A stretch of DNA of 12,329 nucleotides from Planctomycetota bacterium (GTDB lineage: Bacteria; Planctomycetota; Phycisphaerae; UBA1845): the NCBI GenBank assembly GCA_022561255.1, contig JADFRO010000049.1, forward strand, positions 1 through 12,329, given 5' to 3'. Position numbers and translations under genes: made by a program. A model generated the notes under the pieces. That model was not told the origin of the DNA. It saw nothing but the letters and a program-made list of their open reading frames with translations, and ran no database searches. This document shows, piece by piece, positions 1-7,569 of this stretch (the first letter of the stretch is position 1; every line of letters begins with the position of its first letter).

Positions 1-2
1 CA

Positions 3-746
3 CGACTCTCCCGACGACCGAGGTCCATTGATCTCATCGATCATCTGGCCGAGGCGAACGCCGTTGTCGCCGAAGCGAAGCGTAATGCGGCGCGCATCGT
101 CGCCGAGGCCGAGCAGCACGTCGAACGCATGGTCCCGCAAGTGCGCACGGAGACGTACAAACTGGCTTACGAGAAAGGCTACGAGGAGGGGTGCCGCGAG
201 GGACGTGAGGCGGGGACGACGGAGGGGCATAAGGAAGCGCTGGAAACCGCATTGGCGAAGTTTGACGAACAACACGCGACGATCGTTAAAGATATGGAAC
301 GCGTGATCAGTGAGGTGAACGCGAACAGTGAGCGCTTACAGATCGCGGCGCGGCGGGACGTTTTGGACTTTTCCGTTCGATTGGCGACGAAGCTCACGTT
401 TGAGATCGGGTCGCTACACCGCGACGCCGCGATCGCCAACCTCAACCGCGCGCTCGACCTGGTACACGCGAAAACCGGCCTGACGGTGTACGTCCATCCC
501 AGCGACCTGGAGGCCATGACGCGGTTTTCCGGGTCTGTCTTGAAGCACGTCGACGGGGCGGCTGGGATAGAGTTTGTGGCTGACGACTCCGTTTCGCCAG
601 GCGGCTGCGTCGTCAAGTCGGAACGAACCGAGGTCGACGCGACGCTTGATACACAGATCGATGAGATTGTGTCGCTGCTGTTGGGTAAAAAGACACAGAC
701 GTCGCAACAGGAGTCCGGCGCTGACGAGGGGTCGTGCGATGGTTGA
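3..746 (+). CDS. fliH: Flagellar export stator/regulator FliH (5' partial)
   Basis: The reading frame is open from the left edge of the window, so the true start lies upstream and the Met codon at 129 is internal. The first 42 codons give an Ala/Glu-rich helix (AEANAVVAEAKRNAARIVAE) like the stalk of FliH and of V-ATPase E subunits. At 165-239 there is a near-perfect glycine repeat of the form AxxxG(xxxG)4xxxA (core GYEEGCREGREAG), the hallmark of FliH. The C-terminal half (VHPSDLEAM, GGCVVKSERTEVDATLDTQI) is the globular domain that in this family binds the FliI N-terminus. Known role: FliH holds and regulates the FliI ATPase at the cytoplasmic face of the export apparatus. The gene ends 8 bases inside fliI, which fits coupled translation. 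Family assignment is sure; the N-terminal length is unknown. Confidence 0.95.
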   Translation, partial: RLSRRPRSIDLIDHLAEANAVVAEAKRNAARIVAEAEQHVERMVPQVRTETYKLAYEKGYEEGCREGREAGTTEGHKEALETALAKFDEQHATIVKDMERVISEVNANSERLQIAARRDVLDFSVRLATKLTFEIGSLHRDAAIANLNRALDLVHAKTGLTVYVHPSDLEAMTRFSGSVLKHVDGAAGIEFVADDSVSPGGCVVKSERTEVDATLDTQIDEIVSLLLGKKTQTSQQESGADEGSCDG

Positions 747-2112
747 TCTGTTTAGCGACCACCGGGCAGTGCTCGACGAAGCCCAGACGTGCCGCGTCTG
801 CGGTCAGGTTGTCGAGGTTTCCGGTCTGACGATCGTGGCTGACGGACTGACGTTGTCGGTTGGATCGTTGTGTCAGATTCAGCGCCGCACGGGCGCACCG
901 ATCGCGGCGCAGGTTGTCGGCGTCAAAGGGGATCGTGTCGTCTTGATGACGCTGCACGATCCCGTGGGCGTTACGGTTCGCGATCGCGTGACGAGCAGTG
1001 TGGGACTCCAGTACGTCCCCGTGGGCAGGCGGATGCTCGGCTGCGTACTCGACGCGCTTGGATCCCCGATCGGCGAGAAGGTTGACTATCCGGTGGAGGC
1101 CCACTACCCGGTGTTCCGCGAAGCTCCGCCGGCGCTGACGCGCAAGGCGATTGATCGTCCACTGGCGACGGGCATTCGCGTTCTTGACGCGATGCACACG
1201 CTCGGTGGCGGGCAGCGGCTGGGTATATTCGCTGGAACCGGCGTGGGTAAGAGCGTGCTGATGGGCATGATAGCTCGCTCAACCGACGCCGACGTGACGG
1301 TCGTAGCGTTGGTCGGCGAGCGAGGGCGAGAGGTCGGAGATTTCATCCGCAAAGATCTCGGAGAAGAGGGACTTAAGAAATGCGTACTCGTGGTGAGCAC
1401 ATCGGATCAGTCGCCTGTGCTTCGCGTACGGGCGGGGTTCGTCGCAACGGCTGTGGCTGAGTACTTTCGCGATCTCGGTAAAGAAGTGCTGTTGCTCATG
1501 GATTCGACGACACGAATGGCGATGGCTCAACGTCAGATCGGGCTCTCCGCCGGTGAGCCGCCGACAACCAAGGGGTATCCGCCGAGCGTGTTCGGGCTGC
1601 TGCCCAAGCTTTTGGAGCGAAGCGGCCGCAGCGATCGCGGCAGCATCACAGGCTTGTACACCGTGCTTGTCGAAGGCGATGACCTGGCGGACCCCATTGC
1701 GGATGCGATTCGCGGTGTGCTCGACGGGCACGTGTGGTTGGCACGCGACCTTGCGAACCGAGGACACTATCCAGCCGTTTCCGTCTTGGAGAGCATCAGT
1801 CGAGTCATGGTGGACGTCGTGGATGAGGAACATCGCGCCGCGGCGGTCGAGGTTCGCCGTGTGCTCGCCGTTTGGAATGATATTGAGGACTTGGTGAACG
1901 TGGGCGCGTATGCGACCGGTGCGAATGTTGAGTTCGATGTAGCCGTCAAGACCAAACCGGCGATCGACGCGTTTTTCCAGCAGCCGATCGACGAACGAGC
2001 GGACTTCGACGAGACGCGGAAGGGTTTACTCGAACTCGCAGCCGGGATCAGGCAGATACGAGGGAAGCTGGAATCCAACATGGCTTCTGGTGCGGCGAAG
2101 ATGGCGTCGTAG
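739..2112 (+). CDS. fliI: Flagellum-specific export ATPase FliI
   Basis: This 457-residue protein has the usual FliI length. ATG 739 is chosen because GAGGGG (726-731) sits 7 bases upstream and the family N-terminus begins about here; the open frame runs back to 574 only as overlap with fliH. The Walker A loop AGTGVGKS is at residues 165-172 and the Walker B strand VLLLMD ends at Asp255. The long conserved block GEPPTTKGYPPSVFGLLPKL and the segment LVEGDDLADPIADAIR are diagnostic of the F1-beta-like flagellar/type III ATPases. Established role: a hexameric ATPase that, with FliH and FliJ, unfolds and delivers export substrates to the gate. It shares 8 bases with fliH, and fliJ follows after 71 bases. 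An N-terminal CRVCG is visible but is probably not a metal site. No missing catalytic residue was noticed. Confidence 0.98.
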   Translation: MVDLFSDHRAVLDEAQTCRVCGQVVEVSGLTIVADGLTLSVGSLCQIQRRTGAPIAAQVVGVKGDRVVLMTLHDPVGVTVRDRVTSSVGLQYVPVGRRMLGCVLDALGSPIGEKVDYPVEAHYPVFREAPPALTRKAIDRPLATGIRVLDAMHTLGGGQRLGIFAGTGVGKSVLMGMIARSTDADVTVVALVGERGREVGDFIRKDLGEEGLKKCVLVVSTSDQSPVLRVRAGFVATAVAEYFRDLGKEVLLLMDSTTRMAMAQRQIGLSAGEPPTTKGYPPSVFGLLPKLLERSGRSDRGSITGLYTVLVEGDDLADPIADAIRGVLDGHVWLARDLANRGHYPAVSVLESISRVMVDVVDEEHRAAAVEVRRVLAVWNDIEDLVNVGAYATGANVEFDVAVKTKPAIDAFFQQPIDERADFDETRKGLLELAAGIRQIRGKLESNMASGAAKMAS

Positions 2113-2183
2113 GTGTGGTGACGTTGGTAAGGACATGGGCCTAGCGGCGCGCATGATCGCGGCGCAAGCCGTGTGAACCGAAA

Positions 2184-2681
2184 ATGGCGAAGCGGTTTCG
2201 ATTCAGTTTGGAAGTTGTTCGCAAGTTGCGGCAGCAGTCGCAAGACGTCCAGCGTCGCCGCGTCGCCGACTCCATTCGCGCTGCGCGCCGGGTGGAGGTG
2301 CGAATCGATCAGCTTACACAGACGCTTCGAAACACCGTCGACCAGAAGCGTGATGAGCAACGACTGAATCAGCCTGACGTCGCAGAGCTCCGTACGAACC
2401 AGTTTTATCAAAGTTGGCTGCACCGCAAGATCGTCGAATCCTACGACGAACTATCGGAGCGAAATCGGGAGCTTAAGGTCGAGCGGACCAAGCTCGGTGA
2501 GGCGTCCGCAGAACTTAAGGCGATCGAAAAACTGCGCGAGAAGCGTTGGCAACGACACCAGCAGGCCGTTCGACGCGAGGAGCAGGCTGCTACAGATGAG
2601 GTGGCGGTTCGGATGTTTCTTCGGCCGAGAGGAAACGGCGCTGACTCGGTGACCGTCTGCGGGGCGGAGGCTTGGGCGTGA
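2184..2681 (+). CDS. fliJ: Flagellar export chaperone/stalk FliJ
   Basis: This 165-residue protein begins MAKRFRFSLEVVRKLRQQSQ, matching the FliJ N-terminal signature (FxFxLexvLxlR). Nearly all of it is charged, Arg/Glu/Gln-rich heptad sequence, consistent with the antiparallel two-helix coiled coil of FliJ, which resembles the F1 gamma subunit. Established role: FliJ sits in the centre of the FliI hexamer, links it to FlhA, and recycles chaperones. No strong Shine-Dalgarno sequence precedes ATG 2184; the start rests on the family N-terminus. Its TGA stop shares one base with the ATG of the next gene (TGATG at 2679-2683), so the two are probably translationally coupled. Position after fliI supports the call, which would be weaker from sequence alone because coiled coils diverge quickly. 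Confidence 0.9.
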   Translation: MAKRFRFSLEVVRKLRQQSQDVQRRRVADSIRAARRVEVRIDQLTQTLRNTVDQKRDEQRLNQPDVAELRTNQFYQSWLHRKIVESYDELSERNRELKVERTKLGEASAELKAIEKLREKRWQRHQQAVRREEQAATDEVAVRMFLRPRGNGADSVTVCGAEAWA

Positions 2682-3343
2682 TGGCGGAGGGCGGAATCGT
2701 CAAGCGAGCGTACGACGCAGTGGCCCTCTTTGCGCTGCTCAACATCGTCGCGGTTGGCGGTTTTGTAGCCTACCTCACGACGTCCGGCATTGTCGACGGC
2801 GAGAAGCTACGCGAGATGATCGGACTACTGCGCGCCGACGGGGACGAGGACCAGGACGCCGAGGGCGAGGAAGGCGCAACCGCCGACACGGCGGCCACGG
2901 TTGTCGCTGCCCGGAAAGACGTGAACAACGCGGACCAGCAGGCACAGATAGATGTGGAGATTCTCCATCGCGAGGCAGAACGCATCAAGGTGGAGCTCGA
3001 GCAGCGACTCGCGCTAAGTAACAGCATTCTTCTGAAGGTGCGAAACGAGCGCGAGGCGTTCAAGGCGGAGCGCGAAGCGGCGGCTGACCAGACGGCGCAG
3101 GAGAAAGCCGCTCGTCGCGACGTCGGATTTGAAAAGCAGGTGGCGATCTTTTCGTCGCTATCGCCCAAGATCGCCGTGCAACATCTGCTCGGGCTCAACG
3201 ATCCGAGCGAGGCGGCGAGAATGTTGATGTCGCTGGAGACGGACAAGGCGAAGAAAATCGTCGAAGCAGCTAAGCGCGGCGACGACTTGGCTCAGATGCG
3301 GATCATTCTGAAGCGCATGCGCAGCGTGGGCCTGGGCGGTTAA
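2681..3343 (+). CDS. MotE/YlxF/FlbB-like membrane-anchored flagellar protein
   Basis: This protein has about 220 residues. A single membrane segment (roughly residues 13-33, VALFALLNIVAVGGFVAYL) is followed by an acidic linker (DGDEDQDAEGEEG, about 53-65). A charged coiled coil follows (about 78-145), then a C-terminal helical domain (about 150-215, with FSSLSPKIAVQHLLGLND) resembling the MgtE N-terminal domain. This architecture and the place between fliJ and fliK match YlxF of Bacillus operons and the MotE/FlbB family. MotE is known as a periplasmic MotC chaperone and FlbB as a spirochaete collar protein, so a periplasmic structural or chaperone role at the motor is a reasonable inference. 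ATG 2681 is preferred because GGAGG (2666-2670) lies 10 bases before it; GTG 2678 is also possible, while TTG 2672 is too close. Confidence 0.8.
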   Translation: MAEGGIVKRAYDAVALFALLNIVAVGGFVAYLTTSGIVDGEKLREMIGLLRADGDEDQDAEGEEGATADTAATVVAARKDVNNADQQAQIDVEILHREAERIKVELEQRLALSNSILLKVRNEREAFKAEREAAADQTAQEKAARRDVGFEKQVAIFSSLSPKIAVQHLLGLNDPSEAARMLMSLETDKAKKIVEAAKRGDDLAQMRIILKRMRSVGLGG

Positions 3344-3350
3344 ACCGGAT

Positions 3351-3377
3351 GGCAACGGCGGATAAACGGCCGTCGCC
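3351..3377 (+). other. Intercistronic stem-loop, motE-like gene to fliK
   Basis: In the 53-base gap, GGCAACGGC (3351-3359) pairs with GCCGTCGCC (3369-3377): eight pairs with one A-C mismatch and a 9-base loop. No T-tract follows, so it is not a canonical Rho-independent terminator. A role in mRNA processing or stability is only inferred. Confidence 0.4.
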
Positions 3378-3396
3378 AGGGATTATGGCGTAACTG

Positions 3397-4737
3397 ATGC
3401 AAACATTGACGTTAACAGAGCAGACTCCGGCTTCGGTTCGACGACTGGCTGCGCCGAACACGGGCGCAGCTTCGCAACGAGATAGCGAAGATGCGGCTCT
3501 CAGCGGCAGCGATCTTGGTGCGGCGTTTGAAGTTCTGCTCGACACGGCTCGCTCGGCGTTTGCCTTGCAAGGCGAGGCGTCCGCCTTGGTGTCGCCGTCG
3601 CAGATGTTCGAGGCGCCGGTCGCGGATGCTCACGAGCGCCAACAGTCATCCATGCGGGAACAGTACCGCGAGGGTGCCGGTAACAACACGTATGCACAAC
3701 GCCACGACGCCGCGAGTATTCAGGCTCGTCGTACATCGCTAGCGGAATTTGGATCGAATATTGATCGTGTAAGTCAACGAGAGTCCGTAGCCGAGTCTCG
3801 CGGGGCCAAAGGGTCGGGCGCCGCCGGGCAGGTGTCCCGCGATCGGTCAGACCGCGTCGGCGCCGGTAGTGACGCGTCGCGGGTGATTGAGGTGAAGTTC
3901 GAGGTGACCGCGTCGCGCGGTTCCGCACCGGACGTGGCCTCGTCGAAAAATCCCGCAGCCAACCAGGTGTTTCCGATGGAACCGTCGGCGGCGCAGGCGG
4001 CCGGTGCTGCACAGGGAGCGTCGCTCGCGTCGGTGCAATCGCGCGGAGCCGCCAATTCAAGCACCGCTGGGCAGATCGCGCAATTGCTCGCGACCGGCCG
4101 GGCTGGAGAGGCGGACAGTCCGCGGGCGGTTGTCTCGCAGTCGTCGACCGGTGACGCGCGACTCTCGACGTCGTCTCGTCGGCCCGCTGCTGAGAATCTG
4201 ACTCAGCCGAAGGATTCCCCGACCGAATCGCGCGCTACGCGCGAGAGTGCTGACTCCGCAGCGCGGACACCGTTTGACAAACTCGTCAGTTCCATGCGAC
4301 TGCGATTGGGTGCGAGGAACTCATGGGTACGTCTCCGGCTGGAACCGCCCGAGTTGGGTCGCATTCGAGTCGACGTGCGCATGGCCGGCACGGAGATTCG
4401 CGTGAAGGTTCAGGCGGAGACGGAGCTTGCGCGTCAGATGCTTACGGATCGCGTTGGACGGCTGAAGGCGTCGCTACAGCAGCATGGTATTCACGTGGAG
4501 CGTTTCGAGGTTGTGACGAATCTCGCCGGCGAAACGGTCGATGGTGCACCCGTCGATCAAGGGTCGCCCCACGGGCACGATGCCCGTGGCGATCAGACGT
4601 GGTCCGGTATGCCGACGACTCCGCGAACGAAAGAACAGGACGTTGGTCTTGACGAGCCCGGCTTGACCGCCGCATCGGATGGCGGTCTCGCTGAGCAGGC
4701 AGTTGCGCAGGATGCGCGGCTGGATATTAGGATTTGA
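3397..4737 (+). CDS. fliK: Flagellar hook-length control protein FliK
   Basis: This 446-residue protein has two parts. Residues 1 to about 285 are a low-complexity Ala/Ser/Arg/Gln-rich region without recognisable fold, as expected for the extended ruler part. Residues about 293-371 are the conserved hook domain, with VRLRLEPPELGRIRVDV (the LxLxPxxLGxxxV signature) and a following amphipathic helix ending near HGIHVERFEV. Established role: FliK is exported while the hook grows and its C-terminal domain switches FlhB specificity to filament substrates at the right hook length. ATG 3397 is the first start after an in-frame TAA at 3391; its ribosome site is weak. It lies next to flgD and flgE, the cap and hook subunit, as in many flagellar operons. 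About 70 residues follow the conserved domain, acidic and Gly-rich and probably disordered. Confidence 0.93.
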   Translation: MQTLTLTEQTPASVRRLAAPNTGAASQRDSEDAALSGSDLGAAFEVLLDTARSAFALQGEASALVSPSQMFEAPVADAHERQQSSMREQYREGAGNNTYAQRHDAASIQARRTSLAEFGSNIDRVSQRESVAESRGAKGSGAAGQVSRDRSDRVGAGSDASRVIEVKFEVTASRGSAPDVASSKNPAANQVFPMEPSAAQAAGAAQGASLASVQSRGAANSSTAGQIAQLLATGRAGEADSPRAVVSQSSTGDARLSTSSRRPAAENLTQPKDSPTESRATRESADSAARTPFDKLVSSMRLRLGARNSWVRLRLEPPELGRIRVDVRMAGTEIRVKVQAETELARQMLTDRVGRLKASLQQHGIHVERFEVVTNLAGETVDGAPVDQGSPHGHDARGDQTWSGMPTTPRTKEQDVGLDEPGLTAASDGGLAEQAVAQDARLDIRI

Positions 4738-4738
4738 C

Positions 4739-4770
4739 CCGCCGCGCGTCCCGTTACGGGGTGCGTGCGG
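4739..4770 (+). other. GC-rich stem-loop after fliK
   Basis: Directly after the fliK stop (4735-4737) the sequence folds into a long GC hairpin. The inner stem is CCCG/CGGG around a TTA loop (4754-4756). It continues through about seven further pairs, some G-T wobbles, then a bulged C and three more pairs. No T-tract follows, so strong intrinsic termination is not supported; partial attenuation or mRNA 3'-end protection are possible. The rest of the 97-base gap shows only the flgD ribosome site. Confidence 0.4.
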
Positions 4771-4823
4771 CGTGTCGGCCTAGCGGTGCGAGTGGAGCGA
4801 GCGCTGACTTGGCGAGACAACAC

Positions 4824-4829
4824 GGAGGT
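4824..4829 (+). promoter_or_regulatory. Strong ribosome binding site deciding the flgD GTG start
   Basis: GGAGGT lies 5 to 6 bases before GTG 4835, one of the best Shine-Dalgarno matches in the window. It fixes the non-ATG start of flgD. Confidence 0.75.
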
Positions 4830-4834
4830 TTGAC

Positions 4835-5443
4835 GTGGAACTGATCAACCCGATTTCCACCAGTCTTGCAACGAACCCGCCGCCCTCATCGGCGGCGAAC
4901 AGCGCCGTCACCGGTTTGGATAGCCAGGATTTTTTCAAGCTGCTGATTACGCAACTGACGAATCAGGATCCGTTCGAGCCCACGGGAAACGACGAGTTGC
5001 TCCGGCAGATATCGTCGATTCGTGAGATCGAGCTATCCACGACGTTGACGGACTCGCTGCGATCACTGACCGGCCAGCAGCGTTTCACTTCCGTGTCGAC
5101 GCTCATCGGTCAGTTTGTGACGGGCATTCCGGGCGCCGACGGCGTTGTGGATAGCGGGTTGGTCATCGGCATTCGCTTCCGTGAGACCGGCCAACCGATG
5201 CTGCAACTCGCCAACGGTATTGAGATGTCGCTTGAACAGGTGAGTACGATTCAGTCGCCGGTCACAGCCGCCCAAGCGCTCATCGGGAGAAACGTCGTCG
5301 GTATTGACCAGCGTGACCCCAAGGATCCTGACATTGTGGACGGTTTGGTCACAGGTGTCGCGGTGGATGAAATGGGTGAAACGATGCTCGAGCTGGATAC
5401 GGGTGAGGACTTGCGCCTGCGCGATCTTGTGGATGTGTCGTGA
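4835..5443 (+). CDS. flgD: Hook-capping protein FlgD with atypical C-terminal half
   Basis: This 202-residue protein starts at GTG 4835 after GGAGGT. Residues about 30-78 hold the diagnostic N-terminal region: DFFKLLITQLTNQDPFEPT, then a helix (ISSIREIELSTTLTDSL) matching the usual DFLKLLVTQLQNQDPxxPxxN and FSxxExxxNxxxxL patterns. Established role: FlgD caps the growing hook and lets FlgE subunits polymerise. The C-terminal half is unusual. Residues 90-138 and 149-201 look like two copies of one module, each opening LIGxxVxGI, then GLVxG, then MLxLxxG. Typical FlgD has one split Tudor-like domain with an Ig-like domain inserted, and I see no Ig-like sequence here. It lies between fliK and flgE in hook-gene context. 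The call is firm; the domain reading is inference. Confidence 0.93.
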   Translation: MELINPISTSLATNPPPSSAANSAVTGLDSQDFFKLLITQLTNQDPFEPTGNDELLRQISSIREIELSTTLTDSLRSLTGQQRFTSVSTLIGQFVTGIPGADGVVDSGLVIGIRFRETGQPMLQLANGIEMSLEQVSTIQSPVTAAQALIGRNVVGIDQRDPKDPDIVDGLVTGVAVDEMGETMLELDTGEDLRLRDLVDVS

Positions 5444-5507
5444 TGGGCAAGTCGTACGCACCGGTGTAAGGAACACGACCTCACTCTAACCAGAAGGATC
5501 AACTGCG

Positions 5508-7205
5508 ATGTCACTAACAGGCGCAATGCTTACCGGGTTCACGGGAATCAGTGCGAACAGCATGGGTATTGCTACCGTGGGAAACAACCTGGCCAACATC
5601 AACACGACGGCGTTTAAGGGGCAAAGAACGCTCTTCGAGACGCTTCTTTATCAAACCGTCAACGAGGGAGAGGCACCCAGCGGTACGAGCGGCGGCACGC
5701 TGCCTCGACAGAGCGGAACCGGAACTCAGGTCTCGTCGATTCAACGCGATTTCCGGCAGGGTTCTTTCGAGAGCACCGGATTCCAAAGTGACCTCGCCAT
5801 CGACGGCGAAGGCTTCTTTATTCTGGACGGACCCGCAGGGCAACAGCTTTACACGCGAGACGGCTCCTTTCATCTCGACGAGACACAGACACTTGTTTCC
5901 GCCAATGGTACAGCCGTCCAGGTTTTTCCCGGTGACGGCGCGGGCGGCGTCCAGATCGGATCGCTGTCGAACCTCGTCATTCCCCTGGGCACGGCGAACG
6001 AGGCCGTCGCGACCACACAGGTGTTTCTTGATGGCAGACTCGACGCTGCAACCGGGGTTGCGGCTGCCGGGGCGGTGCTGACTTCTCAAGCGTTGATGAC
6101 CGCCGGAGGAGCACCCGCGACGGCGTCGACCGCACTGACGAGCCTGGTCGACGCGAATGCGCTGCCGCTGTTCGCTACCGGTGACGAACTTTCGATTAAC
6201 GCGAGCAAGGGCGGCGTCGCCGTAAGTGAGTCGACGTTTATCGTCGGCACGACCGGGACGACCGTCGGCGATCTCGCCCAACATCTGGAGGCGGTGTTGG
6301 GGATCGACACGTCGGCGGCGAGCGCGGGATCACCGGGCGTAACGATCGCTCAAGGTCCGCAGCCTCCCGCGGGAACGCTCGTGATCGAATCGAACGCGGG
6401 TGTCATCAACGCCGTCACGCTCGACAACGCGTCGATTATTAATCGTAGCGGTATCGTGGATAGTCCCTTCGACTTCACGACGATCACACCCGCGCTCGGC
6501 GGAGGCGTGACGACGACGTTTGCTATTTACGACTCGCTGGGGAATCAGGTTGACGTACGGTTGCGCGCTTCCCTTGAGTCCAAGAGTGAGGACGGAACGG
6601 TCTGGCGGTTTTATGCGGAGTCAACGGCGGACACGGACCTATCGCCGGCGCTGGGTACGGGCACGATCAGCTTTGATTCAAACGGGCAGTTCGTGGCTGC
6701 GACGGGTACGGACATCGCGATCGATCGGGATGGAATCGGCGCGACGATACGGCTCGCCTTTACGGTGGACTTCAGCGGATTGACCGGATTGGCCGGCAGC
6801 AACGGGACGTCCGAGTTGATCATGGACAGCCAAAACGGAGCACGCGCCGGCGTACTCACGAACTACTCAATCGACCTCGACGGGACGGTTACAGCCGTCT
6901 ACTCGAATCAGCAGGAGGAAGTTCTGGCTCAGATTGCGTTGGCGACGTTCATCAACGACGAGGGTCTCGTCGCCGGAAGCGACAATACCTACGTCCCCGG
7001 ACCGAATTCGGGCGGGCCGGTAATAACGGCTCCCCAAACGCTCACAGCCGGTCGGGTGATCGCCGGTGCCCTCGAGCAGAGCAACGTCGACATTGCCCGG
7101 GAGTTCGTCAACCTCATTACGATGTCGACCGGAATCTCGGCGGCGAGCCGCGTGGTTCGTGTCGCCGACGACCTTCTGCAGGAGTTGCTGCTGCTGGCGC
7201 GGTAG
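5508..7205 (+). CDS. flgE: Flagellar hook protein FlgE
   Basis: This 565-residue protein is longer than enteric FlgE (about 400). The N-terminus (residues 11-38, with GNNLANINTTAFKG) is the conserved helix of axial proteins. The C-terminus (from about residue 520, GALEQSNVDIAREFVNLI) is the matching D0 helix. Between them, GEGFFILDGPAG and YTRDGSFHLDETQTLVSANG mark the FlgE/F/G core, and IYDSLGNQVDV with later VYSNQQEEVLAQIALATF mark the hook-specific domain. An extra Ala/Thr/Gly-rich section (about residues 200-320) separates these blocks. Established role: exported subunit that forms the hook joint. The usual QRAYQAN near the C-terminus is replaced by STGISAASRVV. ATG 5508 has AAGGA (5494-5498) 9 bases upstream. 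FlgF or FlgG are less likely because of length and the place after flgD. Confidence 0.93.
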   Translation: MSLTGAMLTGFTGISANSMGIATVGNNLANINTTAFKGQRTLFETLLYQTVNEGEAPSGTSGGTLPRQSGTGTQVSSIQRDFRQGSFESTGFQSDLAIDGEGFFILDGPAGQQLYTRDGSFHLDETQTLVSANGTAVQVFPGDGAGGVQIGSLSNLVIPLGTANEAVATTQVFLDGRLDAATGVAAAGAVLTSQALMTAGGAPATASTALTSLVDANALPLFATGDELSINASKGGVAVSESTFIVGTTGTTVGDLAQHLEAVLGIDTSAASAGSPGVTIAQGPQPPAGTLVIESNAGVINAVTLDNASIINRSGIVDSPFDFTTITPALGGGVTTTFAIYDSLGNQVDVRLRASLESKSEDGTVWRFYAESTADTDLSPALGTGTISFDSNGQFVAATGTDIAIDRDGIGATIRLAFTVDFSGLTGLAGSNGTSELIMDSQNGARAGVLTNYSIDLDGTVTAVYSNQQEEVLAQIALATFINDEGLVAGSDNTYVPGPNSGGPVITAPQTLTAGRVIAGALEQSNVDIAREFVNLITMSTGISAASRVVRVADDLLQELLLLAR

Positions 7206-7265
7206 GACGTAGCCGCGTCGCCCGGGCGTTGGCCGGCAGATCGACGGATGGATTGTGGAAAAGCG

Positions 7266-7460
7266 ATGATAACGGTAACTCGTTTGGACAAGCGTGTGGT
7301 CGTGCTTAACGCCGACCTGATCAAGATGATCGAATCCACGCCGGACACGATCATCACACTGATCAACGGTGATATGGTTATCGTCCGAGAATCGGTGGAC
7401 GACGTGGTCCGTCGGGCGATTGATTACGCGCGCCAGGTCCGCGGGTTTACCGTAACGTAG
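7266..7460 (+). CDS. flbD: FlbD/SwrD family small flagellar protein
   Basis: This 64-residue protein begins MITVTRLDKRVVVLNADLIK, which closely matches the short FlbD family (MIxLTRLNGxxFxLNxDLIE). It continues with IESTPDTIITLINGD and IVRESVDDVVRRAIDY, the rest of the family signature. ATG 7266 is chosen over ATG 7248 because family members start at MI and GGAAA (7257-7261) lies just upstream. Bacillus SwrD is reported to increase stator power for swarming; the mechanism is not settled. Its usual place, between flgE and either motA or fliL, is kept here. It is not the sigma-54 activator of Caulobacter that shares the name FlbD. Confidence 0.9.
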   Translation: MITVTRLDKRVVVLNADLIKMIESTPDTIITLINGDMVIVRESVDDVVRRAIDYARQVRGFTVT

Positions 7461-7569
7461 GGCCAATAGTTTGTGACACCGGTCGCTTAATGAGCGTGCC
7501 GAGCGTTGTCGATATCGATTAACGGGGTGCGGCCCGCGATACGTATCGTAGAACAAAGGCGGAGTAGGT
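7461..7569 (+). promoter_or_regulatory. flbD-motA gap with two perfect palindromes
   Basis: This 109-base gap is the longest non-coding stretch in the window. It holds TCGATATCGA (7509-7518) and CGATACGTATCG (7537-7548), both perfect palindromes sharing CGATA/TATCG half-sites, with centres 29 bases apart. A small stem CGCT/AGCG (7484-7496) lies upstream. I find no convincing promoter boxes. The motA ribosome site GGCGGAG is at 7558-7564. An operator role is inferred only. Confidence 0.35.

Noticed and set aside
574..738. Longer FliI N-terminus from an upstream start
   Set aside because: The extra 55 residues are Arg-rich, overlap fliH in another frame and are not found in FliI; ATG 739 has a good ribosome site.
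787..801. CRVCG in FliI as a metal-binding CxxC
   Set aside because: Only one pair of Cys is present and it lies in the ordinary N-terminal beta barrel of FliI.
1739..1754. Sigma-54-like promoter TGGCACG then TTGC
   Set aside because: The GG and GC elements are one base too far apart for sigma-54, and the bases encode the conserved FliI segment LARDLANRGHY, which explains them.
7219..7228. Palindrome CGCCCGGGCG after flgE
   Set aside because: It has no loop for a hairpin, no T-tract, and such GC palindromes are expected by chance at this base composition.
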